Shown here: in pieces, positions 45,904 through 54,579 of the stretch
Layout of the letters: each line of letters starts with the position of its first letter
Numbering within the stretch: position 1 is the stretch's first letter
Source: Spirulina major PCC 6313
GTDB lineage: Bacteria > Cyanobacteriota > Cyanobacteriia > Cyanobacteriales > Spirulinaceae
Reading direction: 5' to 3'
NCBI RefSeq assembly: GCF_001890765.1
Contig: NZ_KV878783.1
Span: 1,843,548 to 1,907,547, forward strand
Length of the DNA: 64,000 bases
The notes under the pieces: model-generated
Told to the model about the DNA's origin: nothing
Seen by the model: the letters and a program-made list of their open reading frames with translations, nothing else
Databases searched by the model: none
Program-made: the position numbers and the translations under genes

Positions 45904-46881
45904 ATGGAGCTACTGGTCGTTGGTGGAACAGGCACGTTAGGTCGGCAAATTGTACGACGTGCCATTGATGCAGGTCATTCGGTACGGTGCTTAGTCCGGA
46001 ACCCTCGTAAAGCATCGTTTCTTCAGGAATGGGGAGCCAAACTCATTCAAGGCGATCTCTGTGACCCTGAGACCCTAGCTCCGGCCCTTGATGGGGTGGA
46101 GACTCTGATCGACGCAGCGACCACACGGGCAACGGATTCCCTCCGGATTCGCCAAGTGGATTGGGATGGCAAAGTGGCCCTCATCCAAGCTGCTAAAGCC
46201 GCCAAGATCAAACGCTACATTTTCTTCTCGATTCTCAATGCGGAGCACTTTCCGAATGTGCCCTTAATGGAGATGAAGCACTGTACCGAGAAGTATCTCG
46301 CCGAAGTGGGGATGGACTACACGATCCTTCGGCCCTGCGGGTTTATGCAGGGGTTGATCGGGCAGTATGCTGTGCCGATTTTGGATAATCAAGTGGTGTG
46401 GATTACGGGGTTGGGGTCGGCGATCGCCTACATGGACACCCTTGATATCGCCAAATTTGCGATCCGTGCCGCCGAAACCCCCGCCGCCGCCAATCGCACC
46501 CTTCCCGTCGTGGGCCCCCGCGCTTGGGGGGCATACGAAATCATCCGCCTCTGCGAACGCCTCGCCGGCCAAACCGCCAAAACCGCCCGCCTCGAACTCC
46601 CTATCCTCCGCATCATTCGCGCCATCGTCCGCAGCTTCCAATGGGGCTACAATGTCAGCGATCGCCTCGCCTTTGCCGAAGTCCTCGCCAGCGAAACCCC
46701 CCTCGATGCTCCCATGGCAGAAACCTATCAACTCCTCGACCTCGACCCCGCCGAAACTACCACCCTCGAAGCCTATCTTCAAGAGTATTTCTCCCGCATC
46801 ATGAGCAAACTCAAGGAAATCGGCTACGAAAAAGAAAAAGAGAAAAAACGTCGCAAGAAAAAAAATATTAAAGCAAAATAG
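45904..46881 (+). CDS. ycf39: Ycf39-like NmrA-family protein, PSII assembly factor
   Basis: 325 residues, atypical short-chain dehydrogenase fold. The cofactor site is VVGGTGTLGRQIVRRAI (residues 5-21) and the NADP-type Arg is in LVRNPRKASFL. YIFFSILNAEHFPNVPLMEM and the substrate loop ILRPCGFMQGLIGQYA are diagnostic of Ycf39. In Synechocystis Ycf39 acts with Hlip proteins in delivering chlorophyll to nascent D1. The last 18 residues are almost all Lys, Glu and Arg (KEKEKKRRKKKNIKAK), an unusual basic tail. Confidence 0.9.
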   Translation: MELLVVGGTGTLGRQIVRRAIDAGHSVRCLVRNPRKASFLQEWGAKLIQGDLCDPETLAPALDGVETLIDAATTRATDSLRIRQVDWDGKVALIQAAKAAKIKRYIFFSILNAEHFPNVPLMEMKHCTEKYLAEVGMDYTILRPCGFMQGLIGQYAVPILDNQVVWITGLGSAIAYMDTLDIAKFAIRAAETPAAANRTLPVVGPRAWGAYEIIRLCERLAGQTAKTARLELPILRIIRAIVRSFQWGYNVSDRLAFAEVLASETPLDAPMAETYQLLDLDPAETTTLEAYLQEYFSRIMSKLKEIGYEKEKEKKRRKKKNIKAK

Positions 46882-47010
46882 GCACGAGAAAGAAAACCTC
46901 CCTTCTCCTTGTGCCAACTGTGTAGTTTTAGGGTCAATCCCGCCCCTAACGACACAGGTAAAACCGCTATCCCTTAAAATTGCTGTACTCCATTCTTTAC
47001 ATAAAGCACC

Positions 47011-47928
47011 GTGCCGAAAATAGGCATCCTGTTCAATGACATTAAGCCCACCGCCTGCCGCATTGCCCAAGAGCTAGAAGAATCCCTCACCGCGGCCGGT
47101 CATGAAGTCTGCGTACGTTCTAGCCAAGGGGGCCTCCTGGGCTACCATCAAGGCGATCAACTGCCCTGCCCCGTTCCCACTGAATCTCTGATTCCCGACG
47201 GTTTCGACAACACCATGAGCTTTGGGATTGTCCTCGGTGGCGATGGCACGGTTTTGGCTGCCTGTCGGCAAGTGGCGGCGTTAGAACTCCCGCTGCTTGC
47301 GGTTAATACCGGTCACATGGGGTTTTTAACCGAAACCTACGTCAACCAATTGCCTCTGGCGTTAGAAGCCGTCCAAGCGGGGAACTATCAGCTTGAAACC
47401 CGCTCCATGCTCAATGTCCAGGTGTATCGCCAAGATACCCTCCTCTGGGAAGCCCTCTGTTTAAATGAAACGGTTTTACACCGGGAACCCCTCACCAGCA
47501 TGTGCCATTTTGAAATCAAAATTGGCCACCATGCCCCCGTCGATATTGCCGCCGATGGGGTGATCATCTCCACCCCCACCGGCTCCACGGCCTATTCCCT
47601 CAGCACGGGCGGGCCGGTGTTAACCCCCGATGTGCCCGTGTTGCAACTTGTTCCCATTTGTCCCCATTCCCTCGCCTCGCGGGCTTTGGTGTTTTCCGAG
47701 ACTAATCCGGTGCAGATTTTCCCGGCTACGCCCAATCCGATGGTGATGGTGGTGGATGGCAATGGTGGCTGTCCGGTGCTGCCCCAGGATCGACTGTTGG
47801 TGCAGCGATCGCAATACTCCGCCCACTTCATTCGCCTCCAATCCCCCGAATTCTTCCGCATCCTCCGCGAAAAACTCGGCTGGGGACTGCCCCACATCGC
47901 CAAACCCACCTCCGTCGAACTTCCCTAA
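47011..47928 (+). CDS. nadK: NAD(+) kinase
   Basis: 305 residues from GTG 47011 ([20 protein letters not shown]). The enzyme phosphorylates NAD to NADP. The phosphate-binding GGDGT lies near 76-80, with GHMGFLTE after it and [16 protein letters not shown] near 190-205. The family length is normal. It lies 130 bp after the ycf39-like gene on the same strand. Confidence 0.95.
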   Translation: MPKIGILFNDIKPTACRIAQELEESLTAAGHEVCVRSSQGGLLGYHQGDQLPCPVPTESLIPDGFDNTMSFGIVLGGDGTVLAACRQVAALELPLLAVNTGHMGFLTETYVNQLPLALEAVQAGNYQLETRSMLNVQVYRQDTLLWEALCLNETVLHREPLTSMCHFEIKIGHHAPVDIAADGVIISTPTGSTAYSLSTGGPVLTPDVPVLQLVPICPHSLASRALVFSETNPVQIFPATPNPMVMVVDGNGGCPVLPQDRLLVQRSQYSAHFIRLQSPEFFRILREKLGWGLPHIAKPTSVELP

Positions 47929-48067
47929 CCCCGTCGTATTCTGCAAGGCAGCAACCACCAAGGGTCGGGCCGGTCGTTCGGGTCCCATCTCCCTCGGAGA
48001 TCACCCGCCCGTCTTTACCGAAAAAATGGGTTTAAAGCCTCGTCCTTCTAGGACGGCTTCAGACGTG

Positions 48068-48390
48068 TGATGTATAATCCGAAGTATAGCGGATAGGGTA
48101 ATCAACCGCTCTAAAAACCCAGTTGCCGAAAGGTACAACGCTGAACCTTGAAAATTGAATCTATGCGGTTCTACTGCATTTTTCTAAGCTCTACCTCGCA
48201 GTAGGTAAAAGATTCAGAGGAGCTAGACAAACAGTTTTTTTGAAACCTATTGTTTCAAATCAAAAAGAACTTGGAGCAATCTAACTCCAACTAGGGTAGG
48301 GCATACCCGAAGTCGCTTGGGGAGAGTCCCACCTCTGAGCTAGACACTGCAAGGTATCTAGTTTAAGTGGTCTCGTTGAACCAAGAATCC
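48068..48390 (+). ncRNA. Candidate structured RNA of omega-RNA/reRNA type
   Basis: A -10-like TATAAT lies at about 48073. The following 300 nt are non-coding but rich in local pairs: CAGTTGCC/GGTAC region, TGCGGTTCTACTGCA, CTACCTCGCAGTAGG, TTTGAAA-CCTATTG-TTTCAAA and CTTGGAGCAATCTAACTCCA. The stretch ends at the right-end motif GAACCAAGAATCCCC. The position inside an IS605-type element suggests a guide-RNA scaffold without its nuclease. Confidence 0.35.
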
Positions 48391-48519
48391 CCACGCCTTA
48401 TGAACCTTAAGCAAATAATCCGGTAATTTCGTAGTGCGAGCATCTTGCTCGCTAGAGGTTTAGAGCCTTTTTCAATTACCGGATTTAATATTTAACCTCC
48501 ATTAGGCTGGGGAGTGTCA
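48386..48519. repeat. Composite repeat B (nested inverted-repeat insert in a right-end hairpin)
   Basis: Outer arms CCCCACGCCTTA and TTAGGCTGGGG frame a perfect 12-bp inverted repeat AATCCGGTAATT (48417-48428) and AATTACCGGATT (48474-48485), itself framing GCGAGCATCTTGCTCGC. The whole matches 24061-24195 with few differences. Confidence 0.75.
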
Positions 48520-48615
48520 ATCCGTTCCCCTCCCAACTGTGGAACTGTAGCTGAGACTACCTCAAATCAGCCCTGATCATGGGACGCTACTGTCGATCTG
48601 TGGTGAGATGACCCC

Positions 48616-50130
48616 ATGAAAACCCCGCCCGAACTGGAAGTCTATAACCTGACCAAACGGTTTGGTTCCCTCGTTGCTCTTGACCAAGTTTCGATGAAAG
48701 TGCGCCCCGGTACAATCCACGCGCTGCTCGGTGAAAATGGGGCGGGAAAAAGCACCCTCGTGAAATGTGTGATGGGGTTTTATCACCCTGATCATGGTGA
48801 TGTGATGATCGGCAAACAAGCCCGCCAGATTGACAATCCCCGCGACGCGCACCATTTTGGCGTTGGCATGGTCTATCAACATTTCACCTCTGTCCCCGCC
48901 ATGACCGTTGCGGAAAATCTCGTCCTGGCCCGCAACGAATCCCAACACCTGATCAATTGGGCCCAGGAACGGGAACAATTAGCGGCGTTTATGGATACTT
49001 CTCCTTTTCAAATTCCCCTCGATGTTCCGGTCGCACAACTGGCCGCCGGTCAAAAACAAAAACTCGAAATCCTCAAACAGATCTACCTCAAAAGCACCGT
49101 CCTGATCCTTGATGAACCGACCTCAGTCCTCACCCCTAACGAAGCCGATGAAGTGCTGGGACTGTTGCGCGAAGAGGTGACAGCGGGCAAACTGAGCATC
49201 CTCCTGATTACCCACAAATTCCGCGAAGTCTCTGCCTTTACCGATGAGGTGACGGTGTTGCGGAAGGGCAAATGGGCCGGGAGTGGGCTGGTGGCGGATC
49301 TTTCCGTGGCGGAGATGTCGGCGATGATGCTTGGTGAAAGTAAGGAGCGCAAAGAGGTGGCCAAAGAAGGCGACCCGACGCAGTTACCCATGTTGGCGGT
49401 GCAGGGGTTGGGGGCGGATAAGGATAATGGCTTACCGGCGATCGCAAATCTTTCCCTCACGGTCCATCGCGGCGAAATTGTCGGAATTGCGGGCGTATCG
49501 GGCAATGGCCAAAAGGAATTTGTCGAGGTTTTGGCAGGACAGCGATCGCCCACCGCCGGCACGATCACCGTCAACGGCGAACCCTACCGCGCCACCCGCG
49601 CAGAAATGACCCGCCATCGCATCTTCGCCCTCCCCGAAGAACCCTTAAAAAATGCCTGCGTTCCCCATATGTCCGTCGCGGAAAACATGGCCCTACGCAC
49701 CTTCGATCGCCCCCCCCAAGCCAAATGGAGCATTTGGCTGATCTGGTCAGCGATTCGCCACATGGCCACGGGCCTGATCGCCTCCTTTAAAGTGAAAACC
49801 CCCTCCCCCGATACCCCCATCGAAAACCTCTCCGGGGGCAATGTCCAGCGGGCCGTCCTGGCGCGGGAACTGTCCGAGGAGGGGATTCAACTCCTGATCG
49901 CGGCTAACCCCTGTTTTGGTCTGGACTTTGCCGCTGTGGATGATATTCACAGCCAAATCGTAGCGGCCCGCAATCGCGGTGTGGCGGTGTTGTTGGTCAG
50001 TGAAGATTTAGACGAGTTATTGGTGTTAAGCGATCGCCTCATCGTCATGAGCGAGGGCAAATTTGTCTACGAAAGTGCGATCGCTGATGCCGACCTCGCC
50101 ACCATCGGCCCCGCCATGGCCGGTCACTAA
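48616..50130 (+). CDS. ABC transporter ATP-binding protein, simple sugar/nucleoside type, two ATPase domains
   Basis: 504 residues. Domain 1 has Walker A GENGAGKST (about 37-45), signature LAAGQKQKLEIL and Walker B VLILDEPTS. Domain 2 has a degenerate Walker A (GVSGNGQKEF), signature LSGGNVQRAVLARE and a Walker B lacking the catalytic Glu (LLIAANPCFGLD). This asymmetry is normal for the RbsA/YufO class that powers nucleoside or sugar import with a Bmp-type binding protein. The permease genes expected next to it are absent; instead a glycan island follows, and the last 102 bp of the gene are repeated beyond the island. Confidence 0.93.
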   Translation: MKTPPELEVYNLTKRFGSLVALDQVSMKVRPGTIHALLGENGAGKSTLVKCVMGFYHPDHGDVMIGKQARQIDNPRDAHHFGVGMVYQHFTSVPAMTVAENLVLARNESQHLINWAQEREQLAAFMDTSPFQIPLDVPVAQLAAGQKQKLEILKQIYLKSTVLILDEPTSVLTPNEADEVLGLLREEVTAGKLSILLITHKFREVSAFTDEVTVLRKGKWAGSGLVADLSVAEMSAMMLGESKERKEVAKEGDPTQLPMLAVQGLGADKDNGLPAIANLSLTVHRGEIVGIAGVSGNGQKEFVEVLAGQRSPTAGTITVNGEPYRATRAEMTRHRIFALPEEPLKNACVPHMSVAENMALRTFDRPPQAKWSIWLIWSAIRHMATGLIASFKVKTPSPDTPIENLSGGNVQRAVLARELSEEGIQLLIAANPCFGLDFAAVDDIHSQIVAARNRGVAVLLVSEDLDELLVLSDRLIVMSEGKFVYESAIADADLATIGPAMAGH

Positions 50131-50131
50131 C
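50030..50131 (+). repeat. ABC ATPase 3' end, copy 1 (in the intact gene)
   Basis: This runs from GCGATCGCCTCATCGTCATG to GGTCACTAAC and encodes the last 33 residues. It has the same length as 56085-56186 and I see three differences, all at third codon positions. Confidence 0.92.
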
Positions 50132-50149
50132 CGTTATTCCTCCCTGCAA

Positions 50150-51214
50150 TCACACAATTTGCTCTAACCAATACTGCCAGCGTTCAACCTCGCTCAAAGC
50201 AGTAGCGTTTTGGAGGGCATTGAAATCAGTGGCAAAGGGAGATAACTGTTTTAATGCTCTGGGGTTGATGCCAAACCGCTGTTTAAAGAGGCGACTAAAA
50301 TTTGCATAGTTGGTGAATCCCCATGCGTCAGCAACATCTTGCACGCGCTGGGAGTCCGTCGCTTGGAGGCGTTTCAGAACTTGATAGCAACCCAGGAGTC
50401 GCTGCTCTCGAATATAAGACATAACCCCTCCCAAGGGTTGGAACAAACGATAGACCGTGGCTCGCGAACAATGATGGGCTTTGCAAAGATGCTCAACACC
50501 TAGATCAGATCGGTGTAGATTCGCCTGAATATAGCGTTGCAGCACTTGCAGCGTAGTTAACTGCAGTTGTCGACGAGCAATGTCATTCCATTGGTTAGAC
50601 AATAGGCCATTCAAGAGGCCCATGATGCCAGCACTAACAATGGGAGCATCCGTTTGCGTCATGCAGGGAAGTTGTTGCCAGATGGTATGCATCGCCGTCA
50701 GAACTAAGCGACCTTGGGGCGAATTGAGGGCCCAAGACAACGAGGGAGCATCCGTATAGATCTTGTCATGATCGACTAGGAGATGGCGGGGAATAATGAG
50801 GCCGATAAGATGGTCAGTCTGGCCACAGACTTGATAGGAATGAGCCGAGTCCAAGATCCAGATCCGATCGGATTTCAGTAAAAGGGGTGTGCCATTATCT
50901 AAGCTTCCTTGCATTTGCCCTTTGCCGTAGTGCTGCAACGTCAGAAAATCGGAATCGCTATCAGAGAGTTTTCGCGATGGCCGAATCATCTGAACCGTGT
51001 CAAATGTGGTTTTGGTAACAATCAGTTGATCGAGGAGATAGCTATTTAGCGTGTATGAAAAACTGGTGGTCTCTTGCATCGGTTCAACATCGAATGACGG
51101 GGCGAGGAACTGTCGCCAAGCATCAAATTGATGTTCCGTCGGAAGATTTGCGCTATTGAACTGAATCTGAGCAAGCTGGTCAGGGTAATTTGTTCGTTCT
51201 GAGTTTGAGGACAT
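50150..51214 (-). CDS. AraC-family transcriptional regulator
   Basis: 354 residues. An AraC-binding-like N-terminal domain (about 20-210) is followed by two helix-turn-helix motifs at about 225-330 (LGVEHLCKAHHCSRATVYRL and VADAWGFTNYANFSRLFKQR), ending FGINPRALKQ. Its target is not shown; the divergent glycosyltransferase genes of the island are candidates (inference). A long AT-rich region lies above it. Confidence 0.92.
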   Translation of the reverse strand: MSSNSERTNYPDQLAQIQFNSANLPTEHQFDAWRQFLAPSFDVEPMQETTSFSYTLNSYLLDQLIVTKTTFDTVQMIRPSRKLSDSDSDFLTLQHYGKGQMQGSLDNGTPLLLKSDRIWILDSAHSYQVCGQTDHLIGLIIPRHLLVDHDKIYTDAPSLSWALNSPQGRLVLTAMHTIWQQLPCMTQTDAPIVSAGIMGLLNGLLSNQWNDIARRQLQLTTLQVLQRYIQANLHRSDLGVEHLCKAHHCSRATVYRLFQPLGGVMSYIREQRLLGCYQVLKRLQATDSQRVQDVADAWGFTNYANFSRLFKQRFGINPRALKQLSPFATDFNALQNATALSEVERWQYWLEQIV

Positions 51215-51793
51215 TCTTGCCTAATCTGAAATGTGAAACAAAATGGGTTTTCCGAGTTTAGGGTGGGAAAAAAATGAGTCCAACGAGATATAAAGGATTT
51301 CAGCGATCAAGATTCTGACATTCTGTATCAAATTGCACATTTGATACCTCAAACTCCGAAGACCCCAAAATATTAGGTTTCAGAGCTTGAAAATAGTTGA
51401 ACCTTATTCATATAGGAATCAAACAAGATCCATATATATCAGGGGTTTCAGGCATTCCTCTTGAGTTGAGTCACTCACAATCAAATGAATGCTTATCCCC
51501 CCTTTGTATCACAACTTCAAAATCTTGAGACAAATTTGTAAGAAAAGATGGGACAAATCAATACATCCCTAGTCATTATTCGGATTTTTTCAACCTATGA
51601 TGTGAGACAAAGGACGGTGTAGCCATCAGTATAATCATGATTTAAACTCTAATTCACAAATCCTGAGGCAACAATTTGGACAGCTTTAAATTACCAAAAT
51701 AGAGTACGGGTTTCAGTCCCCATCTCAAAAAGTGTCCGGAGTATTTTCCTTTATGACTTGACTGGTATAACTGATGATTTTGGAGCACAGAAA
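51215..51793. other. AT-rich intergenic region at the head of the glycan island
   Basis: 580 bp, clearly lower in GC than the flanks and without HIP1 sites. It separates the AraC gene and the GT2 gene, which diverge, so it should carry both promoters. No gene or clear repeat is seen. Confidence 0.5.
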
Positions 51794-52741
51794 ATGCGAA
51801 ACAGTCCATTGGTCAGCATTATCATCAATAACTATAATTATCAAAATTTTATTGAGCAATCTATCTCAAGTGCATTGAATCAGTGTTATCAAAATATTGA
51901 AGTTATTGTTGTTGATGATGGTTCGACTGATAATTCAAGAGAGCGTATAGCAAACTTCAACGATAGTATTACGACAGTTTTCAAGGAAAATGCAGGGCAA
52001 GCTTCGACATTTAATATTGGCTTCAAAAAAAGCCGAGGAGAGATTATTTGTTTTCTTGATGCCGATGATTTATGTTTTCCAAACAAAGCATCAAGTGTGG
52101 TAGAGATCTTGTGTGGAGTGGAAAATCAAAATCTTGCATGGTGTTATCATTACCTTCTTCAAGTTCAAGAAGATGGAATTATTGATCCTCAAAGATATCA
52201 ACCTCAACAACCCAATCAAGAAACAAAAAAAGTTCATGTAATGGATTTTAGAAAGCATATTAAAAACGGAGTGCGCCCTAACTTTGTACCTTCCACCTCT
52301 GGACTTTGTTTTAAAAGAAATGTGCTAGAAAAAATCCTTCCCATGCCCACAAAAGATGGCATATTGATTAGTGACATGTACTTGAAGTATGTTGCCGTAT
52401 TTTTAGGCAAAGGTGCTGTTTTCGATGAGATGTTGGGAATCTATAGAAGGCATTCTAATAATTTATATGCCACAGACATTAAGGATAAACAAAAAATTGG
52501 CGCAGGCATTGACACTTATACATCTTATGCATTTCTAGAGAATTTCCCTGGATTAAAAAAACTATCCATCAAGATGTCTTCAAAAGCATTAGCTTATTAC
52601 CTTCACCACACTTCCGAGCTTCAAAAAAACAAACATATTATTGCTGATTTTTTTAAGAAAATCGATTCTTTCTCTGTGATTCAAATTTTAATATCAACAC
52701 TTTATTATTATTTCAAGTATTATTTTTGCAATCTCTATTGA
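51794..52741 (+). CDS. GT2-family glycosyltransferase
   Basis: 315 residues from ATG 51794 (MRNSPLVSIIINNYNYQNFI); a TTG at 51758 is the only longer choice. The GT-A motifs VIVVDDGSTDNS and CFLDADD (D-x-D metal site) are intact. The domain extends to about 230, then a helical tail follows. The gene is strongly AT-rich in all codon positions and lacks HIP1, unlike its neighbours, so it is probably imported. The acceptor is unknown. Confidence 0.92.
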   Translation: MRNSPLVSIIINNYNYQNFIEQSISSALNQCYQNIEVIVVDDGSTDNSRERIANFNDSITTVFKENAGQASTFNIGFKKSRGEIICFLDADDLCFPNKASSVVEILCGVENQNLAWCYHYLLQVQEDGIIDPQRYQPQQPNQETKKVHVMDFRKHIKNGVRPNFVPSTSGLCFKRNVLEKILPMPTKDGILISDMYLKYVAVFLGKGAVFDEMLGIYRRHSNNLYATDIKDKQKIGAGIDTYTSYAFLENFPGLKKLSIKMSSKALAYYLHHTSELQKNKHIIADFFKKIDSFSVIQILISTLYYYFKYYFCNLY

Positions 52742-52813
52742 TATTTTCTTGAACGTACTGTAACACTTAATTTCTCATTGCAATAACTAGAGTTTACACC
52801 TTAAAACGCTCCC

Positions 52814-54007
52814 ATGATTCTTGATTCTTTACTGTATCTTTCCGATGGGAAACTGCCCTCTCCCCTGGCAGACTCTATTCAAATCACGAAGATGTCAGAG
52901 GTGTTCGGTCAGCAACTTCACCATTTTGAACTTGTGGCGAGTGGGGATTGGCGATCGCTGTTCATCGCTCCGATGGATCAACCCTTTGCAACGTGGTACG
53001 GTGTGCAAACCCCTTTCACGCTCAGACGTCTCCCCATTCTCAGACATGCACCAGCCGTCTTTGATCCGGAGGCTTACGCACCCAGAGGCTATATCAAAGC
53101 CGCCTTAGCCTACGCACAGTGGCTGAAACAGTATGCAAAATTGCGGCGCTGGACTCAAGTCGTTTATACCCGAACGCCATTTTTCGTGCCGTTTCTGCTG
53201 CAACAGCGGCATCCTATCATCCTGGAATATCATGAACCGCTCGGCTCAAGGGCCTTTGAACGATCCTGGTGGCATCATCCGAACTTTTTGGGTGTGGTCA
53301 CGACGGGGCCAGAACTAGCCCAGGGCTACCAAGCCTTGGGGGCCCGGCCCCACCAAATTTATATTCAACCCAATGCTGCGGCCACGGGACTGTTTCAACC
53401 CGCTCAAACCCAAACCGAGGCCCGCCATACCCTCAATTGGTCGTGCGATCGCCCCATTCTCATGTACGCGGGTCAACTGTTCGACTATAAAGGCATTCCG
53501 CTAATTTTGAATCTGGCCGCTCGACTTCCCCACTGTCAGTTTGTCCTCGTGGGGGGAACCCCGGAAGATGTCGAGCGGGTTCGGGCGATCGCCGCCGCCC
53601 GACATCTCACCAACGTGCAACTCACCGGCCATATTTCTCAGCAGCAGTTACCCACCTATTTATATGCAGCCGATATCCTCTTACTCACCACTAGTAAACA
53701 TTGGGATCAAGCCCCGGTCACCTCACCGTTAAAGTTGTTTGACTATATGTCTGTACAGCAGCCCATCGTGGCATCCAATCTTCCAAATATTGCCACCATT
53801 TTAAAAGATGGGTACAACGGGCGTTTGGCTCAACCGGATGATGTTGAATCATTTGCTGAGGCTATTCTTGATTTATTAGCTCAACCCAAGCAAGCGCAGG
53901 TACTAGCTCAGCAAGCCTATCTCACCGTACAGCAAAAGACTTGGACAATCCGTGCTCAACGCATCATTCAATTCATCGAACAACGACTATGGGCTGTGAT
54001 GACATAA
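52814..54007 (+). CDS. GT4-family glycosyltransferase
   Basis: 397 residues. The C-terminal donor domain opens with ILMYAGQLFDYKGIPLILNL and holds DILLLTTSKHWDQAPVTSPL then KLFDYMSVQQPIVASNLPNI, a variant in which the usual second Glu region reads PLKLFDYM as in many GT4 enzymes. GC content and HIP1 are like the genome average, unlike the preceding GT2. It is likely to act in exopolysaccharide or surface glycan synthesis with its neighbours. Confidence 0.9.
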   Translation: MILDSLLYLSDGKLPSPLADSIQITKMSEVFGQQLHHFELVASGDWRSLFIAPMDQPFATWYGVQTPFTLRRLPILRHAPAVFDPEAYAPRGYIKAALAYAQWLKQYAKLRRWTQVVYTRTPFFVPFLLQQRHPIILEYHEPLGSRAFERSWWHHPNFLGVVTTGPELAQGYQALGARPHQIYIQPNAAATGLFQPAQTQTEARHTLNWSCDRPILMYAGQLFDYKGIPLILNLAARLPHCQFVLVGGTPEDVERVRAIAAARHLTNVQLTGHISQQQLPTYLYAADILLLTTSKHWDQAPVTSPLKLFDYMSVQQPIVASNLPNIATILKDGYNGRLAQPDDVESFAEAILDLLAQPKQAQVLAQQAYLTVQQKTWTIRAQRIIQFIEQRLWAVMT

Positions 54008-54579
54008 ACAGTAAAAATCGCCCAAATTGCCAAGCTTATTGATAAATGAGACCAGATGCAACAGATAATTCGAGAACTAATTCCACCTCTACTTCTCAAG
54101 ATCACGACAAACATTCATCATCGACTATTCAAGGTACACCCTCAACCGCCGTCACCGTTTGCCTATGGTGTTGAACAACCACCCGAATTTTATGATCACA
54201 CCTATCAATCTAAAGCACATTGGAAAAAACATTACACCGCCTCTCATTATTACCCCCTCTGGACGGTGATTGCTGACCGCATTCGTCACCTCCGAGTTAA
54301 TAAAGTTGTTGATATTGGGTGTGGTCCGGGTCAGGTGGCTTGTTTGCTGCGTGATATCCAAGTTCCTGACTATATCGGACTAGATTTTAGTCCGGCTCGG
54401 ATTGCGAAAGCTCGCTCTGTTTGTCCTGAATATGAGTTTAGGGTGGCTGATATTTTCAAAAATAATCTTCTTGCACTGGGTGATTATGATTGTGTTTTAA
54501 TCATGGAATTTTTGGAACATATTGAACAAGATCTAACCGTGCTCAATCAAGTTTTTCCATCGACAATAGTATTAGGCAC

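Larger units (their letters stand above)
48033..48520 (+). mobile_element. tnpB-less IS200/IS605-type derivative
   Basis: The left part holds the imperfect hairpin AAAGCCTCGTCCTTCTAGGA with CGGCTT, in the style of IS200/IS605 left ends in cyanobacteria. The right part holds AAGAATCCCCACGCC and, beyond a nested repeat, TAGGCTGGGGAGTGTCAA, the form of IS605 right ends where the guide-RNA scaffold of TnpB elements stops. No tnpA or tnpB frame survives between them. Assignment rests on end-sequence resemblance I recall, not on a search. Confidence 0.5.
47929..48615. other. Gene-free stretch holding an IS605-type remnant
   Basis: About 690 bp without a protein-coding frame. After a small hairpin (ATCTCC-CTC-GGAGAT near 47988) it is filled by the element described at 48033-48520; the last 95 bp lead to the ABC ATPase gene. 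Confidence 0.6.
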
